DNA from: Heterohyrax brucei
Lineage: Eukaryota > Chordata > Mammalia > Hyracoidea > Procaviidae
NCBI GenBank assembly: GCA_028571685.1
Contig: CM053152.1
Location: forward strand, 22,762,001 to 22,826,000
DNA: 64,000 bases
Reading direction: 5' to 3'
Shown here: one piece after another, positions 1 through 12,799 of the stretch
How the letters are laid out: each line of letters starts with the position of its first letter
Position numbering within the stretch: the stretch's first letter is position 1
Program-made: the position numbers and the translations under genes
The notes under the pieces: model-generated
What the model was told of the DNA's origin: nothing
Database searches by the model: none
Seen by the model: the letters and a program-made list of their open reading frames with translations, nothing else

Positions 1-2109
1 CTGGAGCTCCATTCAGCATACTCCATCCAGGCTATGTTTGGTGGTGGCTGGGCACCTTCTAGTTCTTCTGGTTCCTTGCTGAAGCAGGCTATGGTTCATA
101 TCGCCCCTTCCATCTGGCGGACTCATATTTTTCTCCTGTCCTCAATTTCTTCTATTTGTCTGAGGTCCAAATGGGATTGGGACCATTTGGTGCTATTTAG
201 ATGGCAGCTTGCTAGCTTTTAAGACCTCAGTTGCCACTCATAAAGGTGGTAGGTGGAGCAATATCTTGAGAGAGGGAGAGAGAAGAACTTTGGGTAATCC
301 TAATTAGTCTGGATGTCCTCTGAGAGCATGGCCCCCAATCCCAGACCCCATTTCTCTGTTCATCCAAAGAGGTAGTCCACATTAAGGGGACAATTTGGTT
401 TTCAAGTTGAGTAGTTGTGGATACCCCACTTCTAGTTCATGCTGTCACATCCCGTACCTGTCCCTGATCTTAACCACTATCTAATTTATAAAATATTCTT
501 CTCCCCTGCTGACCTCCCCCCTTATAACCTTCAAATACTGATTTCTGCTGTACCTAAGTGATTAGTTGCGTCCTTGTAACAGTAGTCTTGTACAAAATTT
601 GTCCTTCTGTGCCTGAATAATTTCGCTCAGTGTAATTTCCTCTAGATGGTCCCATGTTGACAGGTATTTGTCTTATCATTGCATAGTATTCCAGTGTATG
701 AATATACCAGTTAGTTTAACCATTTGTCTGTTGATGGACATCTAGGTTGTTTCCAACTTTTTGCTTCTGTGGAGAGAGCTGCAGTTAACATTGGCATGCA
801 AGTATCTGTTTGAGTGATATTCATTTTTTCTTTGGGATATATTCCAAGGAGACAGACTGCTGGATCATATGGTATTTCTGTTTCTAGTTTTTTAAGAAAG
901 TGCCAAATCAATTTCCATAGTGGTTGAACCATTTTTACAGTCCCACCAACAGTGTAGGAGAGTCCCAATCTCTCTACATCCTCTCCAGCGTTCATTATTC
1001 TGTGCTTTTTTGGATTATTGCTGTCTTCATTGGGGTGAGATGATATCTCATTGTGGTTCTGACGTGAATTTCTCTGATGGCTAACAATTGTGAACAATTC
1101 CTCATGTATTTGTTGACAGCCTGTATGTCTTCTTTGGTGAAGTGCCTGTTCATGTCATTTGCCCATTTTTCAGTTGGGTGGTTTGTCTTTTTCTTGTTGA
1201 GGTTTTGCAGTATCTTGTAGATTAGAGAGATTAGGTGGTAGTCAGAAGCGTGGTGGACAAATATTTGTCCCCGCTTTGTAGGTAGTTTTTTTATTCTTTT
1301 GATGAAGGCTTAAATGAACATAAGGGGGTGATTTTTAAGAGTTCCCAATTATCTGTTTTTGCTTCTGATGATTTAAGTTTGTTACTGGTTTTTGGTAGAC
1401 TGTTGATGCCATGGACTAGCACTTCTGTTGTCTTCCTAATTTTTCCTTCCAAGAATTTTATTGTTTTAGCTTTTATATTTAGGTCTTCAATCCATTTTGA
1501 ATTAGGTTTTGTGCATGGTGTGAGATAAAGGTCTAGTTTCATTTTTTTTGCAGGTGGAAATCCACCTGCCAGCAACGTTTGTTGAAAAGACTGTCTTTAC
1601 CCCAATTCACTGTCTTTGGGCCTTTATCAAATATCTTATGTTGATAAGTGGATGAAGTTATATTTGGATTTTTTATTCTGTTCCATTGGTCTGTGCATCT
1701 GTTTCTGTCCCAGTACCAGGCTGTCTTGACTACTGTGGCAGTGAAGTAGGTTTTAAGGTCAGGAAGGGTGAGGCCTCCTACTTTGTTCCCCTTCTTTAGC
1801 AATAATTGACTTAGCTGTGGCTTCCTCTTTCCATATAAAGTTGGTGAATTTGTTTCTCCACATGTCGTTAAAAAATGTCATTGGAAGTTGAACTGGGATT
1901 GCATTGTATGTATAGATTGCTTTGGGGAGTCTAGATAATTTCACAATGTTAAGTCTTCCTATCCAGGAGCTAGGTAGATTTCTGCACTTGTCCATTTACC
2001 GTTTCTTGCAGTAGGGACTTATAGTTTTCTTTGTGTAAGTCTTTTACATCTCTGGCGAGATTTATCCCAAGGTATTTTATCATCTTGGGGCTATAGTAAT
2101 AGTGATTTC
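1..2109 (-). mobile_element. L1 3' UTR and ORF2 C-terminal part, antisense, decayed
   Basis: Reverse-strand fragments give typical L1 ORF2 C-terminal protein ([36 protein letters not shown]) in several frames with stops. About 600 bp at the left match the 3' UTR seen in the other L1s of the window. The left end is outside the window. On the right, L1 similarity ends abruptly at about 2109 within the reverse-transcriptase region (KYLGINLARDVKDL), where unrelated GC-rich tandem repeats begin. Confidence 0.9.
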
Positions 2110-3400
2110 GCCTGAGCTCAGTTCTCCCTGCCACACGTACATGGCACCAATGGCTGTCTAGCCTGTGGGGCAATCTCTCCCCTCCTTCAGTTCACCTGAG
2201 CTCAAGCCTTCCAGGTGCATGCAGCACTAGTGGCTGTCTAACTGCTGGCACTCACTACTCTCCCCCTGTGGTCGCCTGAGCTCAGATCTCTGAGGTATGT
2301 GCAGCTCCAATGGCTTTCCGGCTTCTAGGGGGATAACTTCCCTCCGCATGGGCCCCTTAAGCTCAAACTTCCCTGGTCCAGTTAGCTCTGATGGCTGCCT
2401 AGCCTGGGGTGATCACTGCACTCCTCCTGGTTCACCTGAGCCAAAGCCTTCCTAGTACATGCAGCAATAATGACTGCCTAGCCCCTGGCACTCACTGCCC
2501 TCCCCCAACGGTTGCCTGAGCTCCGACCTCTCAGGCACGTGAAGCTCCAGTGGCTACCCTGCTGCTAGGGGTATCACTCCAGATCTGCCCAGTTACCGGA
2601 CCCCAAGCCTCACTGGCCCATGTAGCACTGTGGGAGCCCAGAGTTTCCTGGCCTATTGGCTCCAAGGGTGGTCCCAGGTCTGCTAGCAGCAGGGCCATTC
2701 ACTCCCCTACCCCTGCAAGTCCCTGCATCTCCCACTCCATAGCCGTGTGGCCCCTGGGCCCATTCCTCCCAGTCCCCTTTCAGGACTAAGGCCTGCTCTG
2801 TGGAGCACATTTGCATGCTCCTCCAGTTCTGCCCTCTCCTTCCTTATTGTCCTGAGACTCTGGGAGCCCTGGCTTTCTGTCCCCGCACTCCCTGCCTGTC
2901 TCCCTACTCCTGCAGCTGAGGCCTCTCAGCCTGTTGCAACCCAGAGTCAGCACCGGGCCAGTGGGTCTCGTTGGGCACTGACAAATGGCCGGGCTCATTC
3001 TAGAGTGTTCTAACCTGCATGGGGGTCTTCATTTCTGGGCTACAGGCTGTGGCTGCAATGTGTAGGCTGGGGCAGGTCTCTTTACTCAAATTCAGCATTG
3101 CTCTAGCTCTTGTTTCTTTGCGCCACTTGCTTGCTAAGATTCACCGGAGGTGGGTTTTCTCCCAACCTTCACTTGCCTTCAGTTCGAGGAGAGTGTCTAC
3201 CCAGGCTGCGTTGTTTTATCTGAGGTGGTTCAGGGCTCCTAAGATCTTCATTTGGCTCCCTTTGCACTTAAGGTTCGCTAAGCATACATTCCTTCTAGAT
3301 TGCTCTATTTGGTGGATTTCATTAATGCTGAAGTTCTTAGCTGTTCAAGCATCTAGCAGGTGTTGTTACTCCGCTGTCTTGGCTCCACCACTGATTTTCT
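2110..3400 (-). mobile_element. GC-rich segment, probable L1 5' UTR, antisense
   Basis: This GC-rich block follows the truncated L1 directly. Its right edge, read on the reverse strand, starts GTGGAGCCAAGACAGCGGAG, which resembles the usual start of mammalian L1 5' UTRs. That would make 1-3400 one L1 lacking ORF1, the endonuclease and part of the reverse transcriptase. The left half is a tandem repeat (separate entry). The open frame at 3019-3450 shows no recognisable domain. An independent composite element is possible. Confidence 0.5.
2111..2660. repeat. 80-bp tandem monomers in a 240-bp higher-order unit
   Basis: A CCTGAGCTC-type start recurs at 2111, 2195, 2275, 2355, 2435, 2515 and 2596, an almost exact 80-bp period. 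Monomers three apart resemble each other more than neighbours do: 2195 pairs with 2435, 2275 with 2515, and 2111 with 2355. Monomers diverge by roughly 20-40 percent by eye. Confidence 0.85.
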
Positions 3401-4569
3401 TTTGTCATGAGGATGAAATGCCATACAGTGAGATAGTAAGTGAGGAATAGTTATATTAAGAGTTGCAAATTTCACATTTGAAAATTATGAAATGTTCTGT
3501 ATAAAGAAAATCACCATATTTTGGTTTGTGCTTTGGGAGTGTATGTGGAAAATGTCTAAATATCTATGCATCTCTTTGATTAACATGAGTATTATAGTGT
3601 ATGTGAATAATACAGAGACAGGATCAGAATAAAGTATTTTAATTTTTGTAATTATTTACTATAAAAGAGAAGTTCTTGAAATACTTCTGTTTCATATAAA
3701 CATTTGGGTATTGTTACCTCCCTTCCAGTCCTGTCCCAGAAGCTTTATAAAAGTGAACTGAAGAAGTATTTCCTGCTACATGGTTTTCAGGCCTGGAGAA
3801 CTTCTCTCTCTGTTCCTCACCTCCCCCGCCCCCCTTTTCTCTTAAGGAATAGAAATACTAACTTGTATCCTGTGTACTACTTGCTCTTCTGTATGTTTTG
3901 TGTATATTATTTCTAGTCTAAACTGTGATTCTGCAAAGTAGCTTTATTATCCCAGCTTTACAGATGGGAAAGCTACCATTCAAAAGTCAAATATCTATGG
4001 TCTCACAATTAGTAGGTAAGGAGACCGTCACTCAGACCATGTCTTTTGACTTAAAAGCCTTTCATTCTATGCAGTTCTGTTAAAAACAAACAAAAAAATT
4101 TTCCTGGCTATGGTATAAGTAATGCAGAGCAGATGTATGGCTAACTCCTGGTTCTCATTTATTTAAAGTATATGTAACATTTTTTTATGAGTTAGGATTC
4201 GGGATGGTGTTAATGTTTTGGGGGTTCCTGAAGAATCTGTTGCATTTGAAAGAACATATACAAAAACTTTTGTGAACTATTTTGACTTAGAATAGCTATT
4301 GTTTTCTCTTTAAACAGGTATCGTAGGTTGAATTAACATTCTTATCAGTGTCCTTTTAAGTAATGGGTGTCCAGTAGAATTTTTATATTCCACCTATGTG
4401 ATCAGTCCACCGAATATTGGTAGCTGAAAGGCAGTGTTGTGAGAGAGAATTATCAGGTGAGAAAAGGAGGCTATGGGATCTAACTGAGATTATCAAACAT
4501 GTAGATAGAAATACTAACACTTTGTGATTTTCCTAATGCTGTATACAAAAGTAAGGCTAGAAAACAGAT
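3401..4569. other. Intronic or upstream sequence with one MIR
   Basis: AT-rich sequence without a supportable exon. The only element I recognise is the MIR at 3940-4075. Confidence 0.6.
3940..4075 (+). repeat. MIR fragment
   Basis: It contains the MIR core pattern: TTATTATCCCAGCTTTACAG, a later 'GATGGGAAAG' segment, 'CTCACAATTAGTAGG' and a decayed tail. Confidence 0.65.
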
Positions 4570-5093
4570 TTTTTGAGTCAGCTAGTGTTTCTCTAACAGA
4601 AACACCAAGGGTGGATGGCTTTAACAAAGGGACGTTTATTCTGACACAGTCTGGTAGGCTACAAGTCCAAATTCAGGGTGTCCACTCCAGGGTAAGGCTT
4701 TCACCCTTGTCGACTCTGGAGGAAAGTCTGATATTGCATCAGTCTTCATCCAGGGAGCATCTTGGTACAGGAACCTCAGGTCTGAAGGATGCCCTCTTCT
4801 CCCGATGCTGCTTTCTTGATGGTGTGAAGTTCCCAACTTTCTACTTGCTTCCCTTTCCTTTTATTTCCTGTAGGATGAAAGGGTAAAGGGTGGTGCAAAC
4901 CATACACCAGGGAATCTCCTTTTACAGCAGAAAAGGGAGGTGATCTTTTGAAGGAATTTACAGCCCCATCCTCATCCTTTAACATACAGCATAGGAAAAT
5001 TACAAAAGGGAGGACAATCATAAAATATTGGTAATCATGGCCCAGCCACGTGGCTACACACATTTTTGGGGGGACACAGTTCAGTCCATGACA
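4570..5093 (-). mobile_element. MaLR-like solo LTR, antisense
   Basis: Same family as 16559-17074: CTCTAACAGAAACACC near the left end, the 'GTCTGGTAGGCTACAAGTCC' block, and a GACACAGTTCAGTCCATGACA-type right end. A near 5-bp duplication (CAGAT at 4565, CAGGT at 5094) is compatible with ERVL-MaLR integration. No internal retroviral genes are present. Confidence 0.65.
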
Positions 5094-6081
5094 CAGGTCC
5101 TCAATCTCTTATGGATTATTGCAGAACCCAAAAGGTTTTTTAGATGTCTCACAATCTGTCTTAGTAGACAAGATACTATTCATACTCTTGTTTTTAAATT
5201 CTACTCCATGTGACTCTTCATACATTTTGTTGCGAAAATATCAGTATATTTAATTATGGGATGGTACTTCACACCCCACAGGAAGTGTCCTGTAGTAACC
5301 TGTATGTACTCTGTATTACCTTTCATTAAAAAAAATTTTTTTTAATTCTCAGTCGCATCTGTTCCCAAGAACTTCAGATAAGTAATTATTGATTTATGTT
5401 AATTTGTTTGTATGAAGTGATTTAGCACATAAAGCCTGTAGTATTTTCAGAATATCAGCTTTGGGATTTATGACCACCAAAGAAGGATGAGATATAAAGT
5501 GTATAGAGGTAAATAAAATAATGAAAGTTAATACATGATTAATGTTTGCCTCGAAAATCAAGGTGTGTATCAAAACCAGATAATAGCATTTGCATGGTAG
5601 AAATGTGAATTCGTATTAGTTTGAAATTCATTTATTTTTAGTGTTTTCAAGTTCACAAATTTTTCTCATTGAAGCTTATTGGTACTTTTCAAAAGAAGTA
5701 GAGGCTGAGGTTTGAAATTACAGTAAAGACTAATCAGTTACAATAAGGACTACTCATACAGAGTCCTAATCATATGTGTTTAATTTATATCATACCTTAG
5801 ACCACTGTAGGAGCTAGTCTGTCTGTCTTTCATTTCTCCCCTGACATTTAAAATAGTAATGATCCTCACTGGCCAACTTCTTTTGTAACTTGTTCTCTGG
5901 ATGTTCGTGCAGGCATGCACATACGCAAACATACACACAAAATTTCTTTTGTTTAAAAGTAGCAAGTATCATCTTGTAAAGGCAACCTGGTTTCCTGTCT
6001 GAACCACTGTAAGATTATACTGTTAGTGCCTGAAATTCCCCTGAATTTTAGAAAAAAATACTGTTTGGCTTACAAAGTCTG
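5094..6081. other. AT-rich intronic sequence, nothing recognised
   Basis: No exon, RNA gene or assignable repeat seen; a short A/T run lies near 5327-5345. Confidence 0.5.
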
Positions 6082-6612
6082 ATAAGTCCACAACTTAATT
6101 GTTCAAGTGCTGCATTCCTCATTGCTGACTATCACTGTAGTCACCTTTGAAGTACTCCCCTTGGGAAGCTGTGCACTGATGCCAGTGCTTAGTCCACCCT
6201 TCAAAGCAATTTTGAAGCTTTTTCTAGAATGGTCGTTGCTTGCAGTGGCAAGTTCACAAACTTAATTGTATAGTTGTCTGTGAGGAAGTTTTTAGCCAGT
6301 AAACAAATAACTGTATTAGAATACCATCCCTACTCAAGTGATGTGGCTCCCAGTGACTTTTTCTTTACCCAAAGATAAAGGAAATATTGAAAACATATTG
6401 ATGACATTCAGGAAAGCAAGAGTAATATGATGACAGCTCTGATGACCGTTCCAGAAAAAGGAATGGCTTTGAAAGGTGGACTAGGTGTGGGTATCAGTGC
6501 ATAACTTCCCAAGTGGAGTACTTGGAAGGTGACCATAGTGAGATTCAACAGTGAGGTGTGTAGCACTTATTCTAGGATAAGTTTGTGAACTTGTCGTCCT
6601 CATATACATCTG
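6082..6612. mobile_element. Mariner-derived element with long inverted ends
   Basis: The left arm (cttaattg ... 'TCACTGTAGTCACC', 'CAGTGCTTAGTCCACCC') is the inverted complement of the right arm ('GGTGACCATAGTGAG', 'AGTTTGTGAACTTG'). Between the arms is a decayed mariner transposase remnant (6260-6480). No open frame survives. Confidence 0.75.
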
Positions 6613-8214
6613 CTCGTTAAATGCAGTAAGTCGTAGCTCATTTTAAAGTCATACCTGACATAGTAAGGCATTCATATAGTGACACTACAGTAAGAAATTT
6701 GCCGTTTCAAAATTTTTTAAATATACAAGTAAAGAGGATGAATGTGTCAACTCTGAAAGCACAGAAAGAAAGAATGAAATTAGCTAGGTATTCAGGTCAT
6801 AACTGTTTTGTTTTGAATCTTCTGGGCCAGTGGGACAAAAGATCAAATGAGCCAGTAATCTTAACATTTCAAAGAAGTTTAGGATTCATTTCATTGAACC
6901 TTGTACTTCATTGAATTCTTTGTACTTCATTAACAAGTAGCATTGTTTTGACACCTCTGTCATAATTTGGTTTTAGACAACTAAAATTATTACAGTTTCT
7001 CTAAGCTTGAGTAGAAATCACCCTAACTCCCAGTTATGTTTGTTGATCTTTCTATTGCTTTCTGGAGCTATTTAGAACTTCTTCCATTTAATAGCCCTTT
7101 ATGTTCATGAAGGTAGCTATTATGGCCCTTTTAAGTCTTTCTTGTGTTCTCCAGAGTAAATATCTACTACTGCATTAACTGTCACTCATGTGGCATTGCT
7201 TAGACTCCTCCAAGTGCCATTTCTTTAGTCCGTCAATATCTTAGTTAAGAATTCAGTGTTCAGACCAGTAGAGCAGTACTTGCACCCCCCTTTTTCCATG
7301 TCATTTTACTTATAGTCCAGATACATGTGTATTACATCACTAGTGGTTCGTGACACCACAAACTGTAGTGTTTCTCTGAAAATACAAGAGAGACCTAATG
7401 CTTAAAGAAGAAACTTGTTTAAAAAATTCAGTATATTTATATTTTTTTAATGATGGAGATGGGCAAAGGAGGACAAAACCAGCATTTGTTTGCTTAGTGT
7501 GGATACCTCTAGCTACAGCTAGTTTTTGTTTTCCTCCCGTTTATGGTCCCGTCTCTTCTAGATTGACTGTGCCAGAAAATCAGTTTCTTCTTGGGACTCT
7601 TTCATGTTTCTGGCTGAATTTTTTGTGCGTAACAAGCAGGATAGACTGTGATGTGATTAGTTAAAGCTAGGTCAGATAGATTTCACACTCCATTAATTTA
7701 TAAGACTTTCTCATATGACTTTGGCTTGCTGTATTTTTCCAGAGTAAGGTGATACAGAGAGAGATTAAAAAATAAGATATAAACTCTAAAGATTGGTCCT
7801 GCATATAGAATATAGAATTGTACACAAGTAATATTTATATGTAAGAAATTAAGATATAAATCTTTCTTAGGAAAAATTGATCTTCTAATGTCTTAAAAAG
7901 ACATCTGTCTGTTATAAAATCCTCATTATCTTATATGTGGCTATAAATAGTATCACAAATTGATATGAGTTTAAAAGAATAGATTGGTTTTGTCACATTG
8001 GGCCTAAACGCCTGACCAGTAAGGATCAGTTGTCATAGTAGCTCAGCTGTGACTTTGATGTGGGAAAGCTGGTTGATTTTCTTTTACTCAGTAACCGCAG
8101 TTCATCCCAAACCCAGTCCTTAGGTATCCTTAGTCCGTAATTGAGTTATATAAGATAATATGCCTGGATAGCGCAAATCTATTTCATTAGTGGAATTAGG
8201 GTGTCTGGCATATT
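6613..8214. other. Intronic sequence, nothing recognised
   Basis: Low-GC sequence with short spurious frames only; no splice-framed coding segment or clear repeat was found. Confidence 0.45.
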
Positions 8215-9040
8215 CATTCATTCAAAAAATTGTTTCTGAGCACCTAGTAAGTATCAGGCACTATTGTAGGTACTTGGGATACTTCAGTAAACCAAGTATT
8301 TTTGTTCAGTAAAGCAAAGATTTTTGTTCACTTAGACTTACTAGGCTGTCTATGAGACAGAATCTTCACGACAGCAACAGGTTTTGGTTGTTTTTTTGGT
8401 AGAGCTTACATTCAGATAAGTAAGATGTATAATAATTGTAAAATGTGTTCAGAAAGCATTAAATGCTAAGGATAAAGAAAACAGAGCAGAATAAGAAGGA
8501 AGAGGAGTACTAGGGTGTAGGGAAGGAGTCACAATTTTAAATAACATGGTCAAAGTAAGTCTTGATCCTGTTGTAGAACTGTCCCATAGAGTTTCAGGGA
8601 GTGCCTGGTAAATTTGAACTGTTTGCTTTTTGATTAGCTGCCATAGCTCTGTAACTAGATTTTGATGAGAAAGTAAAATTTCAGCAAAGAGTTGATGAAA
8701 GTGAGGTAATTAACCACATAGCTATCTAGAGGAAAAGCATTTAAGCAGCTAGAAGAGCAAAGGACCTGTGGTGGGAGTATGCCTGGTATGTTTGTAGAAC
8801 ATCAAGGAAACAAGCGTGGCTCAAGTAATGTGCAGTAGGAAAAAGAGGTCAGAGAGATACGGGCAGAGGGGAGGTGGTCAGATTATACGGGACCTTGTGA
8901 GTCATGGAAAAGACTTTACCTTGTGTTCTCAGTGAAAAGCGATCAAGATGTGAGAGAGTATTAAGCTGACATGATATGACTTAAAAGTATTACTGGGACT
9001 GCTGGTTGAGAGTATACCATAAGGGACATGAATAGAAGCA
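8215..9040 (+). repeat. L2 LINE 3' region, decayed
   Basis: It shows the L2 3' pattern 'TTCATTCATTCAAAAAATTG', 'GAGCACCTAGTAAGTATCAG', then 'GGACCTTGTGAGTCATGGAA' and 'AAGACTTTACC'. A SINE fragment interrupts it at about 8574-8655. Confidence 0.7.
8574..8655 (-). repeat. AfroSINE fragment, antisense
   Basis: It retains 'GTAGAACTGTCCCATAGAG' and the antisense B/A box side 'TTTTTGATTAGCTGCCATAG'; the rest is lost. Confidence 0.6.
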
Positions 9041-9134
9041 GTGATAGAAATTCAAAAGTTTGAAACATCATTTATTAAGGTAGTAGTCTACACTGGGGGC
9101 ACCACATTCGGTATGTTACCTGTATAGCCCCTGA

Positions 9135-9335
9135 GGGTCTGACAGCCTGGATTTAAATCCTGGTTCTGTTACTGTTTTACTAAATGACTTAAGTTTTTTA
9201 TCTTTATTTTCTCATTTGTAAAATGGAAGTAATACTTCGTAGAGGTGTGATACATATAATGCTTCAAAAAGTACCTGGCAGTGTCAGTAACTCAGTAGGT
9301 GTTGTCATCAGTGTCATTATTTGTCACTTGCTAGG
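9135..9335 (+). repeat. MIR SINE
   Basis: It matches the MIR pattern 'GACAGCCTGGATTTAAATCC', 'TTTTCTCATTTGTAAAATGG' and 'CCTGGCA...AGTAGGTG'. Confidence 0.75.
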
Positions 9336-9344
9336 CCATGTTGA

Positions 9345-9790
9345 TTTTCTGTAACCACGGTGCTTAGCACTGGTCACCTCCTTTCCATAATGACCGTCAG
9401 TATTTTAGTTCAGACTCAGAGAAGCTCTTGCCTGACCTAGTACAGCCACTGCCTAATTGATTTCCTTATCACCTTGCTTTCTGTCCTGTTAGTCTCCCAA
9501 AAAATGCTGCTAGATTGCCACATTTCTTCCCATGCTCTAAAACCTTAGTTCCTTTCCTCTTGCCTTCTAAATTATGTGCACACATAATTAAGGTTCTCCT
9601 TCATGTGTTTCTGGCTTCTGTGTCTCCGACACGAGTTCTGAATGGTTTTTGCTCAGACTGCTGGGTCCTCTGCTGATCTCTGCCATAGAAATTCTTTTAA
9701 TTTCACTTCAAGTGCCATCCACTACACTTTGTGCATCACCTCTTAACACTAGTATTCCATACCTCATGCTATGTAATCATTTGGGTACCT
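9345..9790 (+). repeat. Possible L2 fragment
   Basis: Weak resemblance to L2 3' sequence ('AGAGAAGCTCTTGCCTGACC'). The assignment is by eye and uncertain. Confidence 0.35.
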
Positions 9791-9834
9791 CTCTAATACT
9801 TGTGTTTAGATATATAACACTAGATAACAAGGGA

Positions 9835-11489
9835 TTACACTGTACCTCTATATAGTAGTTTTTGTGGTAAATATACAGGTAAAAAATTAGCCATTTGCCA
9901 TATCAATAGTCTTCACCTGTATGGTTTAGTAATATTAAATGTGTGCATCATGTTGTTCAGCTGTCACCATTGACTGTTCTCAGATCTTTCCATCATCCCT
10001 GACAGAAGCTCAGGTCCCCGAAACGTTTTGTCTTCCTTTCCTCTTCTCTTCCACTCACTTCTGGTAACCACTAATAAACTTGGGTCTCTATATGCTTACC
10101 TATTCTAGACATTTCATATAAATGGAATCATACATATCTTTGCCTTTGCATCTGACTTGTTTCACTCAGTGTAATGCTGTCAGTGTGCATCTGTTTTATA
10201 GCACATATCAAGACTTCATTTCTCTTTATAGCTGAAAAATATTGCATTGGAAATACCATATTTTGTTTTATTTTTGCTTTTTGTTGTGTATCCATTCATC
10301 TGCTCATGGTCCTTCAGACTCTTGTTACTTTTTGGATATTGCAAATAGTGCTGCAGTGAACATGTGTAAGCAATTGTTTGCATTCCTGGTTTTAATTCTT
10401 TTGGAATTGCTGGATCATATGGTAAGTCTATGTTTAACTTTTTGAGAAACTGCCAAACTATTTTCCACAGTGGCTATACAATTTTATAACCCCACCAGCA
10501 GTACATGAGGGTTCCAGTTCCTCTGCTTCTGTATAAGCACCTATTGTTTTCTGGGTTTTTATGTTTTGTTTTGTTTTTTGTGAAGTGTTACCTAATTGTG
10601 GTTTTGATTTGTGTTTCCCTAATGACCAGTGGGTGACCTAGTGGTACAGTGGTTATAAGAGCTATGGCACAAACCAAAAGGTTGGCAGTTTGAATGCATC
10701 ATCTGCCACTCCTTGGAAATCCTATGGGGCAGTTCTTCTCTGGCCTATAGGGTCACAGTGAATCAGAATCAACTCTACAGCAGCAGGTCAAACTACCAGT
10801 GATGTTGGATACTTTTTAATGTGCTTGTTGGCAACTGTAATTTTTTTCTTTGATGAAATGTCTTGTCTTTTTTTTTTGCCTATTTCTTTTATTAGATTGT
10901 CCTTTGTTAAACTGTAAGAGTTCTTTATGTATTCTGAATATTAAACTCTTATCTGATGTGTGGTTTCCAATAATTTTCTCCTAATTTATACATTTTCTCA
11001 TCACTGTTTGATAAAGTCCTATGATGATGAGAAACAGTTTTTGGTTTGTTTTGGTGAGGTCCCTCTTACCTATTTTGTCTTTTGTTTCCTGTGTTTTCAG
11101 TATCATATCTAAGAATCCTTTTTGTTTCTGTTTTTAGTTGAGTCCCATAACATTACCTGTATATTTTCTTCTAAGAGTTTTGTAGTTTCAGCTCTTACAT
11201 TTAGGTCTTTTTCGATTTTGAGTTTTCATATATGTTGTGAGGCATGGGTCTAGGCCCATTCTTTGCTGGTGGATATCCAGTTTTGCCAGCACCATTTATT
11301 AAACAGACTGTTCTTTTCTGATTGGCTGGACTTAGCACCCTTATTGAAAAATTAGTTGACAGTAGATGTGCAGGCTTATTTCTGGACTCAGTTCTATTTC
11401 ATTGCTTTATATGTCTAACATTATACTAAGTGCTAGACTGTTTTGATTACTGTAGCTTTATAACATGTTTTGAGATCAAGAATATAAGC
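9835..11489 (-). mobile_element. Old L1 (L1M-type) 3' part, antisense
   Basis: Antisense L1 landmarks run in order: 'GGTAACCACTAATAAACTTG', 'TTTCACTCAGTGTAATGC', 'TTGCTGGATCATATGG', 'TGCCAAACTATTTTCCACAG', 'CAGCACCATTTATTAAACAG' and a 'GATTACTGTAGCTTTATA' end. A SINE sits at 10629-10797. Confidence 0.85.
10629..10797 (+). repeat. AfroSINE inserted in L1
   Basis: tRNA-like head (GTACAGTGGTTATAAGAGC, A box; GGTTGGCAGTTTGAATGC, B box), then 'CTTGGAAATCCTATGGGGCA' and a tail 'GAATCAACTCTACAGCAGCA'. Confidence 0.85.
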
Positions 11490-11890
11490 CCTAAACTACT
11501 GTCTCCATTACCTTATGACCAGACCAAAGGTAGTGCTTGGCTGACATTACTGAACATTTGATCAAGGACCAAATAGGTGGATCCTGATCTTAGGGAGGAA
11601 AAGTGTGGACCAGAACTTCAAACTCATATAGAAACCAGACTTACTGGATTCCTTGAAATTGGAGAACAACCATATATAATGCTTGGAAATGATCTTTAAA
11701 AAAGGCTTTCAACTGAAATTATCCCATGGAGTCGTCATTAAACTAAACAGTTTAGCCCAGTTAATAAAGAATGTTTGCCTTAAGTATAGTGCTTTCGTAA
11801 AGAATTGTATGAATGTAAGCTGACAAAATTCATCCAAAACACAGATGAGAACTTTTAAGAGACAGGAAATCTAAATTAATGGCAATAAAA
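11490..11890 (+). repeat. Unclassified dispersed repeat (family C), copy 1, partial
   Basis: It aligns by eye with copies at 21040 and 43653: 'CATTACTGAACATTTGATCA', 'ATCCTGATCTTAGG', then 'GAATGTTTGCCTTAAG'. No coding capacity is visible. I cannot assign a Repbase name. Confidence 0.6.
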
Positions 11891-11932
11891 CATATTTGTG
11901 GGAGGACACAGTTCAGTCCATGGCACAGCAAA
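11891..11932 (-). repeat. MaLR-like LTR end fragment
   Basis: Contains GGGAGGACACAGTTCAGTCC followed by ATGGCACA, the same terminus as in the longer LTRs of the window. Confidence 0.5.
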
Positions 11933-12284
11933 ACACACCAATTCAACAGTTTCTAGAGGTACAGTTCAGTAACACTGATGACGTTCTTCAAGCTGTGCAG
12001 TTGTTCTCACCCTTGTCTTCTGAATTGTTCCTCCCTCGTTAACATAAACTGCCTCCTCAGATTTCTGTTGTGTCTGTATTCTTAAGGGATTTTGGGTGCA
12101 TAATTTTATTTTCTTGTACCTTAGTCTGGCTTTGGTATCAAACTAATTCTGTCCTGATAGAATAGGTTAGGAAGTATTTACTCATCTTCTGTTTTATAGA
12201 AAAGTTTAAGAAGGATTGAGGTTACTGTTTCTGTATAGTTGGTATTTTCGTAAGCATTTGTTGAATTATTACTATTATTTTTAA

Positions 12285-12536
<252 letters not shown>

Positions 12537-12799
12537 TAGTTTTTGTGTTGTTCGATCTGATGGAAGATAGTCTTCGTTTAGGTAACTTAAGTTACAGCTG
12601 TGAATTTAACATTAAAATTCTTAGTCCCATTAGTGAAATGACTGAGAAAACATTCTCTGCCTGTATTATATATGAGCATATGTTAATCATCTAAATAAGT
12701 AAACAGTATTGTATTAATACAGTGAATAGTTTCTTTCCCTCTTTTAAAAATATTCTATGCATATATCTGAGTAGATTAATGGGAAAGAGGACATAAACT

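Noticed and set aside
2111..2660. CRISPR array
   Set aside because: Repeats are diverged head-to-tail monomers without unique spacers, in a vertebrate genome.
3019..3450. 143-codon open frame as a possible gene
   Set aside because: It lies in GC-rich probable L1 5' UTR, shows no domain, no splice or promoter context, and has counterparts in other frames.
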